This document shows positions 32,469 to 39,975 of a DNA stretch of 40,649 bases, piece by piece (positions within the stretch are counted from its first letter, which is position 1; each line of letters begins with the position of its first letter). Under the pieces are notes generated by a model. That model ran no database searches, was not told where the DNA came from, and worked only from the letters and a program-made list of their open reading frames with translations. The stretch is from positions 1 through 40,649 of the IMG/VR virus record IMGVR_UViG_3300003650_000022; one strand, 5' to 3'. Source of the DNA: a virus. Made by a program: the position numbers and the translations under genes.

Positions 32469-33037
32469 GTTATCTTCTTAAACTTCTTTGAACGAATGGA
32501 AACATCAGTATTACCACTACGAAGTTGCTGTATTTCTTGGTAGTCGCTTTTGCGAACAGTATCAAGTTCATTTAGATTTCCAGGATTAGCCTGATTATAT
32601 ATGTATTGTGCCCTGCTACGCATGCGCTTTGTATCAATAAACCGAATTCGTGGAGAAGCGCCCGCACCTCTAATGGCTGTAAAAGCCTTGTGTGGCTTGA
32701 ACGTGTCCGTTGGGTCTTTTGCAGTCTGAGAAACGGTGCTATCTTTGCGGGCACGCTGCAAAGTGCTACCAATAAAGCCAGTGCCACTACCAGTGCCATG
32801 ACCACCCACAAACTTATTTTTAAAGTTATAGTCATAACCTAAGTTACGATGTGTGTGTTGGGTGCTATAAAACTCAGACCAACGGGCTTGGCGCATAGCG
32901 CTAAAGTCGTACAAACCACCGCCATGTACCGTGCTGGCGATTGGAATACCCGATATGGATGTAGTTAGTGGTCTAATAATCCTTCTGGGGTCACGACTAC
33001 GACCACGAGGACTACTTCCTGTTCCAGCACGAGCCAT
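32465..33037 (-). CDS. Basic hypothetical protein (190 aa)
   Basis: A 190-residue, Arg/Lys-rich protein. The N-terminus is 'GSSPRGRSRDPRRIIRPL' (RS/RG-like, disordered). The middle 'YDYNFKNKFVGGHGTGSGTG' is Gly/Thr-rich, and the C-terminus is 'YQEIQQLRSGNTDVSIRSKK'. The basic character suggests nucleic-acid or DNA-packaging contact, but no fold is recognised. Its end overlaps the holin-like gene by 4 nt (ATGA). Confidence 0.5.
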   Translation of the reverse strand: MARAGTGSSPRGRSRDPRRIIRPLTTSISGIPIASTVHGGGLYDFSAMRQARWSEFYSTQHTHRNLGYDYNFKNKFVGGHGTGSGTGFIGSTLQRARKDSTVSQTAKDPTDTFKPHKAFTAIRGAGASPRIRFIDTKRMRSRAQYIYNQANPGNLNELDTVRKSDYQEIQQLRSGNTDVSIRSKKFKKIT

Positions 33038-33065
33038 GACTAGGTTAGTGTAATGCTGTTAAATA

Positions 33066-33467
33066 TCAGTCAAAGACAACTGTTGCATTAGGGCGGTTCA
33101 TATGCCCACCACTATTCATTTCCCTTTCAAAGGTTGGCATACCATCGCCAGCCATTGCGCCAGTTACGAAATCTGACAGGACAACTGGGGCTTCAACCCA
33201 AGAAGCCGAGCCGACGTGGGCACGCTCTTGCATTGTTTGCTCAGCATGTTTAAACACCATTTCTGGGTTATTGTGGTTATCGCGGCCTCGGGCCGAAGAT
33301 GTATCAAAGTAGGCACCAACAGCAAAGTCGTTTGGTACGTCTGTGTCTGTTGCTATACCCTCTTCAAAACGAAGAGGACCCTTATTGCCTGGAATGCTCG
33401 GAGCCAGCGTGCGTTCAAACACATTAGGGGTGCGCTCTGGAAACATTGGATTTGGTGATACGGTCAT
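33066..33467 (-). CDS. Conserved phage hypothetical (133 aa)
   Basis: A 133-residue protein of a family I associate with actinophages near the terminase: 'NPMFPERTPNVFERTLAPSI' then 'GNKGPLRFEEGIATDTDVPN', and 'HAEQTMQERAHVGSASWVEA' then a C-terminal 'RPNATVVFD'. The pattern is strongly conserved but its function is unknown. It sits immediately downstream of the terminase gene. A role in packaging or head completion is possible from its position. Confidence 0.6.
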   Translation of the reverse strand: MTVSPNPMFPERTPNVFERTLAPSIPGNKGPLRFEEGIATDTDVPNDFAVGAYFDTSSARGRDNHNNPEMVFKHAEQTMQERAHVGSASWVEAPVVLSDFVTGAMAGDGMPTFEREMNSGGHMNRPNATVVFD

Positions 33468-33531
33468 TTTAGGTATTCCTCCAAGTAATTTTATCTGGTA
33501 CGTTTATTTTATCAGTTTTTAGTGGTCGTGT

Positions 33532-35115
33532 TTATCTAAAAAACGGAGAAGTGCTAATTTGCACCTCTGGGAGTGTTTCAAAGATGCTCATAGCACAGGC
33601 AAGTGCCAAAGAATCGGGGTAATCGTCAAACGCGCCCTTCTCATCTGGGGCTGCTGCCAGTAGGTATGGACCTTTGTAAACCTTCTCAAGGTCACTCATT
33701 TGCTGATTAAACCTTTTCCAAGTACGCATTCTGCGTGCCTTAGAGTGCGCGGGAATGACTAACTGGTCCCGCTGTATAAGTTCCATTAGATGCACCCAAC
33801 GCTCGTGTTGTGCCTTTGAATCGGAAGACATGGCAATTACGTCAATATCAGGCAGGAGCAACTGTAGACGCTCTGCAACGGCTCCACCAACTCCCTGTGA
33901 GTCCACCCCAACACGCATAACCTCATAATGGCGTAAGAAGTCAACAATTTCAAAATACTGCTTTTCCCACTCTTGATTATTGATTTCTAGCCAATTAAGG
34001 ATGCGGTGTTCGTAGAAACCAAAGGCATCTGGATGGTCCCAGTCAACCCAAACAGCCGTTACAACCGTTGAGTCATTTGTACGGGCTACGTCAATACCAG
34101 CCACGATAGGGGTTCTCCACCACTCTTTGATTAACGGCATAGTTTGGTCAAATAGTCGTTCTAACTTTTCCTCAGTAACAAACATGCCCTTTTCTAGAAT
34201 CCAACGGTTGCAGTAACTCATTTGAAACTCGTCTGAGTCCTCACCAATGCGCACCCGTTCTTTAGAAATAAACTTGCCGTAGTTAACATTATATTTTGAA
34301 GCCACGTGCCAGTCATATTCAAAATGGGCCTTACGGTGCCGTCGTCCACCATTAACCGCACGTCGTTTATTAAACTGAATCATTTTATAGAAATAAGATT
34401 TATTACGAGCGGCTGTACCTGTTAAGCAAATTGTCCCGTTGTTGAAGGCCAACATGGGCTTAATAGACTTAGTAATAACGTACTCATCTGCCGCCTGACA
34501 CTCGTCAATTAACACAAAGTGATACGTTTTTGATTCAATTTTTGCTTTAGGGTTAGACGTTTGCATACGGCAAAATGACCCTGCATTACGCAATGTGATG
34601 ATTTTACCCTTACCTCGTGCCCCACCAGATGACGCTTTATCGTCAATTTCTGGGTCTAGTAAGAAGTTTAAAGCATGGTCACTTGTTAGTTTTGTAACAA
34701 TACGACCAAAGACTGTATCCGCTTGGTCTTCTACTGGGGCAAATACCCCGCACCAAAAACCCTTATCAAACTTACTTAACCACGTTGGGTACACGGGGGC
34801 CAACTTGGGTAAAATAACCATCATTGATGCCATTACCGCTGCCAAGACCTCAGACTTACCAGATTGGCGACAGCCAATAACCGTTATTTCATCACCATCA
34901 CCAATAACAATTGACTCAATTAACCTACAAGCAATCTCTGTTTGGTACGGAAAGAAGTCAATATCACAAAACTCTTCGGTAAATATGACTAAGCGCTTAA
35001 CAAGGTTATTTACAAACTCTGTTGTTGTTTGATCTAGTTCGGGCGATAACTCCTCAATATCCAGAACTGTCCGAAGGTCATTGTCAATATCGCTATCAAC
35101 ATCAGTTTCTTGCAC
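33532..35115 (-). CDS. terL: Terminase large subunit
   Basis: A protein of about 527 residues with the large-terminase motifs. Walker A is GCRQSGKS (about residues 73-80), Walker B is VLIDECQ (about 195-201), and the coupling motif 'ICLTGTAARNK' follows. The RNase H-like nuclease begins at 'VAGIDVARTNDSTV' (about 338, first catalytic Asp) and later 'RVGVDSQGVGG' and 'FDDYPDSLALAC' give the further acidic residues. I chose GTG 35115 because AGGAGG lies 4 nt upstream; ATG 35148 also is in frame but has no ribosome-binding site and would overlap the previous gene by 47 nt. It packages DNA through the portal. The small subunit is not identified. Confidence 0.9.
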   Translation of the reverse strand: MQETDVDSDIDNDLRTVLDIEELSPELDQTTTEFVNNLVKRLVIFTEEFCDIDFFPYQTEIACRLIESIVIGDGDEITVIGCRQSGKSEVLAAVMASMMVILPKLAPVYPTWLSKFDKGFWCGVFAPVEDQADTVFGRIVTKLTSDHALNFLLDPEIDDKASSGGARGKGKIITLRNAGSFCRMQTSNPKAKIESKTYHFVLIDECQAADEYVITKSIKPMLAFNNGTICLTGTAARNKSYFYKMIQFNKRRAVNGGRRHRKAHFEYDWHVASKYNVNYGKFISKERVRIGEDSDEFQMSYCNRWILEKGMFVTEEKLERLFDQTMPLIKEWWRTPIVAGIDVARTNDSTVVTAVWVDWDHPDAFGFYEHRILNWLEINNQEWEKQYFEIVDFLRHYEVMRVGVDSQGVGGAVAERLQLLLPDIDVIAMSSDSKAQHERWVHLMELIQRDQLVIPAHSKARRMRTWKRFNQQMSDLEKVYKGPYLLAAAPDEKGAFDDYPDSLALACAMSIFETLPEVQISTSPFFR

Positions 35116-35329
35116 TATCCCTCCTACCAAGTTCGTCGTGGAGGTCATTGAGTATCATGAGCAATTCTGATAGGTCAATCAGGGGACCTTTATGAAATCG
35201 GTATCTATCAAACTTCTCACCAAATTCCATAATAGTTGTATCAAACCAATTAAGTAAATCAGGGGTATCTAACTTTTCAATGCGGGTTGCATAGTTAGCA
35301 CCCTCTACAACTCTTTTCCAAAGGTTCAT
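35102..35329 (-). CDS. Small hypothetical upstream of terminase (75 aa)
   Basis: A 75-residue protein starting at ATG 35329 and overlapping the previous stop as ATGA. It is acidic and helical ('DTPDLLNWFDTTIMEFGEKF', 'DLSELLMILNDLHDELGRR'). It sits where a terminase small subunit might be, but it is shorter than usual and I see no helix-turn-helix. It overlaps the terminase gene by 14 nt. Its role is unknown. Confidence 0.55.
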   Translation of the reverse strand: MNLWKRVVEGANYATRIEKLDTPDLLNWFDTTIMEFGEKFDRYRFHKGPLIDLSELLMILNDLHDELGRRDSARN

Positions 35330-35736
35330 TTCCACAGTCCCAATTCTTTAGGTTTATGATGAAGTTCGCGTCCCTTAAGGGCTTTTAACAACCCCTGTGC
35401 CTCTGTACCGTACTGACCCTTTCTACAGACACCTACCTGAAAAGAGTAGGTACCCAGACCAACTTGCAACCCAACTCCCGTTCGCCAAGGGACACTAGTC
35501 TCTCGCATAAAGCCCTTAGAAATTGAAAAACCCTTATGAGTATCTCGTAGAATCCAATATACAAAGCCAACACCCTGCACAACGTTTAGTGTGTCTTTAA
35601 ACACTGGGTAACCTGAGAGGGAGAGGATAACTAAGGAAACTAGCAAAAGTGGTGCACTAGTAAATAGGCTGAATACAAGAATTGGAATAAAGCAAACAAA
35701 GGTAATTAATGCTAAATATAAACTAATTTGTTTCAT
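35326..35736 (-). CDS. Membrane protein with two N-terminal transmembrane segments
   Basis: A 136-residue protein with two hydrophobic segments at about residues 5-27 ('LYLALITFVCFIPILVFSLF') and 29-43 ('LLLVSLVILSLSGYP'), then a soluble C-terminal part ending 'KGRELHHKPKELGLWK'. The positions suggest an N-terminal hairpin anchored in the membrane. It lies in the early part of the structural operon. Function unknown. Confidence 0.55.
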   Translation of the reverse strand: MKQISLYLALITFVCFIPILVFSLFTSAPLLLVSLVILSLSGYPVFKDTLNVVQGVGFVYWILRDTHKGFSISKGFMRETSVPWRTGVGLQVGLGTYSFQVGVCRKGQYGTEAQGLLKALKGRELHHKPKELGLWK

Positions 35737-36314
35737 CCACCCAGTCTAATGCCCGCTGCGTCTGTTCCACTGTTGGAACTAAACTCACTCATGTATTGGT
35801 TAACCTCCTCTGCCGAAGCAGGACCCTTTGGAAAACTGTTTAAAGTTGAATTAATGAATTTCCCTTTTGAACTGCTATTAGCAAACTGTTTGTAAATTTC
35901 CAAACTAACTGGGCCATACTTCCAGTTAGGTCCCCTCTTACCGTTTTTATGAAACCGAACAAAAATGTAACCCAACTTTGCTCCATACACATCAAAAAGG
36001 GGTTGGTCTAGTACAAAGGCATGAGAGCACATACGGGTACTTGCCGCAGGACCTTGCCCATAGTTTGAGGCTCTATCTGGCCTGTTGGCAATTTGAGCAA
36101 TATGGGCAACAGCATAAAAGTTTAAGTCAGCAGCAACCTGAGCACGGCCAGTGTCCTCATCAATAATAGGAAAGCCATCTTCGTCTACCTTTGCGCCACT
36201 TATCTTGGTGTCACGTAAACCTTTATTGCGCCTTTCGTTAGCGGCATCAATATCAGCAGCAGCCTTACCCCAATCAATGGAGCCTGGATTAAGACCTGGA
36301 CGGCGACGTGGCAT
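35733..36314 (-). CDS. KTSC-domain-like hypothetical protein
   Basis: A 193-residue protein. Its C-terminal half resembles a KTSC domain: 'YGAKLGYIFVRFHKNGKRGP' then 'YGPVSLEIYKQFANSSSKGK', with 'FINSTLNSF' following. KTSC domains occur in phage and bacterial proteins, often with little-known roles. The N-terminus is basic and Arg/Pro-rich ('MPRRRPGLNPGSIDWGKAA'). It overlaps the next gene by 4 nt. The similarity is a pattern match and not checked by alignment. Confidence 0.5.
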   Translation of the reverse strand: MPRRRPGLNPGSIDWGKAAADIDAANERRNKGLRDTKISGAKVDEDGFPIIDEDTGRAQVAADLNFYAVAHIAQIANRPDRASNYGQGPAASTRMCSHAFVLDQPLFDVYGAKLGYIFVRFHKNGKRGPNWKYGPVSLEIYKQFANSSSKGKFINSTLNSFPKGPASAEEVNQYMSEFSSNSGTDAAGIRLGG

Positions 36315-36325
36315 ACACCATTATA

Positions 36326-36682
36326 TCAGCGAGGACGAACCTTATCGCAGTCTGAGCATGTTGTTTTAATCCAGTAACTATTTTTATTAGAGGGTTCACC
36401 TGGCTGTCCACAAGCCTCGCAGGTCTTAATAGCGATGGCTTCATACTTTTTTACAACATCATTCAGTGCGTCCCAGTTATCTTGATCGGTCGGGTCGAAG
36501 TAGTACCTAAGACCACCAAACTTTTCCTTTATTTGCAGAATCTGATATGTAGGGTCTAACGCAACCAGTTCGTCATGGCATGCGTAGATTAACTCAGTCC
36601 AGCCATTACCAGTCCACGGGTTCGTACTCGCCCTACCCGTCTTGGTATTATACCCCTCGTGGTGCTCATGAATCGTTCCCAT
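36326..36682 (-). CDS. Zinc-ribbon-like phage hypothetical (118 aa)
   Basis: A 118-residue protein of a type common in phages: 'ILQIKEKFGGLRYYFD' followed by 'CEACGQPG' and later 'CSDCDK', so two CxxC pairs that may bind zinc. I took ATG 36682 with AGGAGG 6 nt upstream; a TTG at 36685 is in frame one codon earlier. It is the first gene of the left-going operon after the 2-kb non-coding region, so its promoter should lie upstream of 36.7 kb. Function unknown. Confidence 0.65.
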   Translation of the reverse strand: MGTIHEHHEGYNTKTGRASTNPWTGNGWTELIYACHDELVALDPTYQILQIKEKFGGLRYYFDPTDQDNWDALNDVVKKYEAIAIKTCEACGQPGEPSNKNSYWIKTTCSDCDKVRPR

Positions 36683-36766
36683 CAAATTCCTCCTAGTTGT
36701 GGTCGTTACCCTCGTATGTTACCACCATGTGAGGGCAATACGTAATCGTACCATGTCCGTATTTGT

Positions 36767-36788
36767 GGACACTGTACGGACACTGTAC
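36767..36788. repeat. Tandem 11-bp repeat GGACACTGTAC
   Basis: Two head-to-tail copies of GGACACTGTAC (36767-36777 and 36778-36788). The repeat lies close upstream of the first gene of the late operon. Such tandem motifs may be regulator or initiator binding sites. No protein is known to bind it. Confidence 0.6.
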
Positions 36789-37098
36789 GGCCACCCGCAA
36801 ATCAGGACATCGCTCTGATTATGAGCAATATCAATCACAATGTCATAATGTGTACGGACGCACTCATGACGCAGTGAGGTGTTTTTACCAGACAACTGAG
36901 CGATTTATTGCCGTTTCACTGAGCAGTTTGTGGTGTAACAATAGGTCCTATTAAAGCCCTTACGGGGCTAAAAGCGGGCTAACAGTTACAAATGCAACTA
37001 TGGAGACAGTAGTTGCGTCTATAGATTTAAACGCGACAACATGCGAGGTTCTCGTATCTAAATGACTTACCCAAAGTATTACATTCCCATACTTTACG

Positions 37099-37136
37099 CA
37101 AGTGTTTGGTGTTCGGCAACAAGCGAACACTTGCAT
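37099..37136. repeat. Hairpin GCAAGTGTT...AACACTTGC
   Basis: Nine or more base pairs pair GCAAGTGTTtG with CGAACACTTGC, with one mismatch, around a loop of about 15 nt. It has no U-tract on either strand. Possible operator or structured RNA. Confidence 0.4.
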
Positions 37137-37230
37137 ATTTAGCAACAGTTGCCCTAAACCGCAACTGAACGGGCATTCAAAGTGTCAGAAGGAAGGACGG
37201 ATATCTACCAACCCTACATTCCTCATGGTC

Positions 37231-37260
37231 ATAGCCTGTAAAAAGGGTACCTTTTACAGG
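37231..37260. repeat. Inverted repeat CCTGTAAAA...TTTTACAGG
   Basis: Perfect 9-bp arms CCTGTAAAA and TTTTACAGG flank a short centre that includes GGTACC. It is close to a terminator or operator in shape, with A/T-rich arms next to the centre. Confidence 0.5.
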
Positions 37261-37906
37261 GTGTATCCGTTGGTTACTATATTGAACTCTGTGCGAAATA
37301 CTGCACAAGTGATACTTTGCCCCTTACTTGTTGTCATTTAAGCAACAACTGATAATGCTTTAGCGTTTTAGGGAGATTTTCGCCATAATACTGGCAGTTC
37401 AGTTATCGACAAAATGTAGACAACTGAATCCAATTACCCAGATAACCCCCTCCAGAAGTTCGATTGACCCCCTCGCGTTGCGCACGTAGAGGCCCTCGAA
37501 TTGCGTGTTTCAGGTTCCACAATCTGGTACATAAAACATCCCTAAACTGAGGTGTAAAAGCCCGCTAACCTATGGTATGCAACGGTTGCATACTTAAGCC
37601 TGAAACCCCTGCAAACTTGCGTATTGCCCCTCCAATCTCGAATTGTTAGACCCTCCAATTACGAATTAGGCCTCCACAAAGTGTAACCAAATCACCAAAA
37701 TGGCAAAACAGTTATACTTTCCAGCCATACACATCAAAAATGAAACACTTGTTACATTTATGACGACTACTTGTGCCATCTTGTGCCAAACTGTATGCTA
37801 AACCAAACAGGAATGCGATTGTTTGGTATACAATACAAAACCCAGTAATACAAATCTCAGTCGGTAATATAGCAGCGCCGCACTGCTTTATATCATTTCA
37901 CTGATG

Positions 37907-37925
37907 TATTAGGAAATACCTAATA
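37907..37925. repeat. Hairpin TATTAGG / CCTAATA
   Basis: Perfect 7-bp arms with a 5-nt loop (AAATA), nine bases before the 21-bp palindrome. The two elements may form one compound binding site. Confidence 0.5.
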
Positions 37926-37933
37926 GTTGCCGT

Positions 37934-37954
37934 AACTAAACGTAACGTTTAGTT
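37934..37954. repeat. Near-perfect 21-bp palindrome AACTAAACGT-A-ACGTTTAGTT
   Basis: Two 10-bp arms (37934-37943 and 37945-37954) are perfect reverse complements with one central base. This is the size and symmetry of a dimeric repressor or regulator operator. No matching second copy was found in the window. Confidence 0.55.
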
Positions 37955-38083
37955 TGGGTATATTGGTGGTTTCATTAGGTACATCAAAGTTGAGTAACTG
38001 GTATATCTGATTGTATATATTGGGGCGCTACGCTACCATCGGCCCCCTCGCTACGCTACTTATCGTCCGTTGTCTACGCCAGA

Positions 38084-38110
38084 GTAGACTACCGTACCGT
38101 AGACTACCGT
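38084..38110. repeat. Direct repeat GTAGACTACCGT (two copies)
   Basis: Copies at 38084-38095 and 38099-38110 are 15 bp apart in phase, next to a GTCTAC/GTAGAC inverted pair (38072-38077 with 38084-38089). This pattern is iteron-like and supports the idea that the region contains a replication origin or regulatory element. Confidence 0.45.
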
Positions 38111-38497
38111 TTCGGGCTGTCAATCAGACCCCCAATTAGTGCCACTGGGAGCAAAAGGTGGTACAAGTGACAGTTGTCCAGGATTTGTGTACAAGTGATT
38201 AGAATAGGGCGAGATTATCAAACATGGTTATAATTATCGGCCCGAATCTAATCATCTGGGTATAGTGTTGGCGTAAGAAGGTTCACTAGATTTACACTCA
38301 AGCACGTTCGACGTACCCTGTATACGCGCTCCGCGTGTGGTTGACAACCTTACACCCCGAACCCTACACATAACCACTTTAGTAAATTGTCATATAACCG
38401 TTGTGTTTCTTGGGTTTGGGCGGGGGAAAGGCTACTGTACTTTAGAAGTGGGTAGTGAGGTCGGAATAGTTAGACTTCCGAGTGCTTCCTAGTCGTA

Positions 38498-38547
38498 CCC
38501 CCCCTACTTTGGCGCAATTTACCCTCCAGACCCCCCCCTATTTGGCG
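38498..38547. repeat. Two copies of C-tract plus TA(C/T)TTTGGCG
   Basis: C7-TACTTTGGCG (38498-38514) and C8-TATTTGGCGG (38531-38547) are near-identical, 33 bp apart. Homopolymer C tracts are also prone to sequencing error. Confidence 0.45.
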
Positions 38548-38671
38548 GCTATTAAGACAGGTTTGTATCTATATGACATGATAACGCCATCCCCATATGG
38601 CTGTAGGGTGCTCTCACTAAAGAGGAGGGTACCCCTAATAGAATGGGATTAGCAACTTAATAGAAACAACC

Positions 38672-38688
38672 CGTGACAAAGTGTCACG
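38672..38688 (-). terminator. Perfect hairpin downstream of the tRNAs
   Basis: CGTGACA (38672-38678) and TGTCACG (38682-38688) give 7 bp with a 3-nt loop. On the minus strand it follows the tRNA-Pro gene and is followed by GGGTTGTTTC. A moderate rho-independent terminator candidate for the tRNA transcript. Confidence 0.45.
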
Positions 38689-38698
38689 TCTTGGGTTG

Positions 38699-38750
38699 GG
38701 ATGGTGGGGGTCTAGACCGTGACCCAATAGAGTCCCGCACCCCACCATCC
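38699..38750. repeat. 11-bp inverted repeat GGATGGTGGGG / CCCCACCATCC
   Basis: Perfect 11-bp arms at 38699-38709 and 38740-38750 enclose 30 bp, just downstream of tRNA-Pro on the minus strand. It may be part of the terminator or a processing structure for the tRNA 3' trailer. Confidence 0.55.
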
Positions 38751-38754
38751 GCCG

Positions 38755-38827
38755 TCGGGGAGGTGGGACTCGAACCCACGGCCTCCTGGTCCCAAACCAG
38801 GCACGATACCAACTTCGCCACTCTCCG
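38755..38827 (-). tRNA. tRNA-Pro (anticodon TGG)
   Basis: A 73-nt cloverleaf on the minus strand. The acceptor is CGGAGAG with CTCCCCG and one A-C mismatch, followed by discriminator A. The anticodon stem CCTGG/CCAGG holds the loop TTTGGGA, so the anticodon is TGG (reads CCA and CCG-type Pro codons by wobble). The T stem is GTGGG/CCCAC with loop TTCGAGT. No CCA end is encoded. It could supply Pro codons used by the phage. Confidence 0.85.
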
Positions 38828-38838
38828 TATTACTTTCG

Positions 38839-38911
38839 CACCGCAGGCAAGAGTCGAACTTGCGGCTCGCGGGTTTGGAGTCCGCTACTCTGGCCACTGA
38901 GTTACTGCGAT
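38839..38911 (-). tRNA. tRNA-Trp (anticodon CCA)
   Basis: A 73-nt cloverleaf. The acceptor ATCGCAG pairs with CTGCGGT (one G-T wobble), discriminator G. The D stem is ACTC/GAGT. The anticodon arm GCGGA-CTCCAAA-CCCGC carries the anticodon CCA, with an A-C mismatch at the loop-closing pair. The T stem is GCAAG/CTTGC. CCA is not encoded. A tRNA-Trp next to a tryptophan halogenase gene is notable, but may be coincidence. Confidence 0.85.
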
Positions 38912-38945
38912 ATCTCTAGTATAGCAGGGCAGAAACAAAACCGCC

Positions 38946-38964
38946 CGCCCTAGGAAACCTAGCG
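38946..38964 (-). terminator. Weak terminator candidate after the halogenase/membrane genes
   Basis: CTAGG/CCTAG with loop TTT and a further CG pair across a 2-nt bulge forms a hairpin, followed on the minus strand by GGCGG and TTTTGTTT. The U-rich stretch begins five bases after the stem, so it is a weak candidate. It lies between the small membrane protein gene and tRNA-Trp. Confidence 0.3.
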
Positions 38965-39025
38965 ACGGACAGTTGAACCACGCCACCGAAGTGAACGCGG
39001 GGGGGTAACTTTAGTGTAGCACTAA

Positions 39026-39331
39026 TTAAAGAAAATGCTTGGCTACTGCCGCCGCCGCCAAGCACATCCACGCAATGTTGAACCAGATAATGGTTGGCAT
39101 TGTTTTGATTGTGGATGTTATAACCAGTGCGGAACTTGATACTAGGGCGAATAGGTAGAGCCACCACCATTGTTTCCCAAACAGCAACCCAGGAAAGATA
39201 ATGGCTATTTTGGTCAGGAACGACCAGGCTTCAATAGTATTTACTTTAGTCCAGTATTCTCTAGTTCCCCACTGTCTGGACACGGCAAGTATATTCTTTA
39301 TGAACGATAATTGTCGCAATATATATGTCAT
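39026..39331 (-). CDS. Small membrane protein coupled to halogenase
   Basis: A 101-residue protein with about three hydrophobic segments: 'IAIIFPGLLFG' (about 42-52), 'WWWLYLFALVSSSALVITST' (about 54-74) and 'TIIWFNIAWMCLAAAAVA' (about 80-97). The N-terminus is basic and amphipathic. Its ATG overlaps the halogenase stop as ATGA, so translation is coupled to the halogenase C-terminal fragment. I do not know the family. A role in membrane-linked handling of the halogenated product, or an unrelated one, cannot be decided. Confidence 0.65.
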   Translation of the reverse strand: MTYILRQLSFIKNILAVSRQWGTREYWTKVNTIEAWSFLTKIAIIFPGLLFGKQWWWLYLFALVSSSALVITSTIKTMPTIIWFNIAWMCLAAAAVAKHFL

Positions 39332-39975
39332 ACAATTTCATCCTTATAGTACGTATCATGTAGGTACTTCTCAAGGCTGGGGCATGCTTTTGCTATTTTG
39401 TCCCAAACTTCACTTCGTTCCTCTAGCCTCTTAAAACTTCGAGCATACACATCTGCGTACTTTACCTTTTGTTCGCATTGGCCTAGAGAGATGGCAACGT
39501 CATCCAAAAGTTTGTAATTCATTCCTGCGGATATCCATGTTAAACCACCGCGTTCTGCTGGCTGAAATGTTTTTGTTTTGATGTTCGCAAGAAGTTGCAT
39601 TTGCGAAGAGGGGTCTTGGATAGTTGGTATATTATTATTTTTATTAGATAGGTCCAACCAGTAGGGGGAGTCGGTACGGACGCTTAATGCATAGTGTAGT
39701 CGAATAAACCCAACAAAATCATCAAACCTTAATTTTACAGCCCTGTTATAAATATCCCTGTCCCATTGGGTTACACTACCCCTGTCTAATGCCCTAATAA
39801 GTTCCCACAAGAATACATGAATGGTATATAGTCCATTGCTTTCTAGCGGCTCAATAAACCCTGCTGACAGACCTATAGCAACAACATTTTTAACCCAGGT
39901 GCGCTCATGTATTCCAATACGCATCTTAATGTGCGTTTTCACCAACAACAGCGCTACATACGGTGGCACGTACAT
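39328..39975 (-). pseudogene. Tryptophan halogenase, C-terminal fragment (out of frame)
   Basis: A fragment of about 198 meaningful residues. 'RTWVKNVVAIGLSAGFIEPL' and then 'ESNGLYTIHVFLW' is the late region of PrnA-type tryptophan halogenases, including the Glu of the EPLES motif (E346 in PrnA). 'FDDFVGFIRLHYALSVRTDS' then 'PYWL' follows as in the family. The frame differs by one base from the N-terminal piece, and the middle about 115-120 residues, including the WxWxIP motif, are missing. Start codons available are ATG 39975 and 39924. The broken state means no active enzyme is expected as sequenced. Confidence 0.8.

Larger units (their letters stand above)
36683..38671. other. About 2 kb with no credible gene; candidate control, origin or packaging region
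   Basis: I find no frame with good start, ribosome-binding site and protein-like composition on either strand; the longest frame is a 79-codon + strand frame at 37102-37341 without support. The stretch instead has many short repeats: tandem GGACACTGTAC, several hairpins, a near-perfect 21-bp palindrome, direct repeats at 38084-38110 and two C-tract/TTTGGCG copies. It lies upstream of the left-going late genes. It is the likely site of the late promoter and perhaps the origin or packaging site. A clear consensus promoter was not found. Confidence 0.55.

Noticed and set aside
37102-37341. 79-codon + strand frame in the gene-free region
   Set aside because: It crosses two inverted repeats, has no ribosome-binding site, and resembles no protein.
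36683-38671. CRISPR array in the repeat-rich region
   Set aside because: Repeats are short, few and of different sequence; no regular repeat-spacer unit is present.
38912-39025. Third tRNA upstream of tRNA-Trp
   Set aside because: A hairpin and a GGTTCAA-like stretch occur, but no acceptor stem or anticodon arm can be folded.
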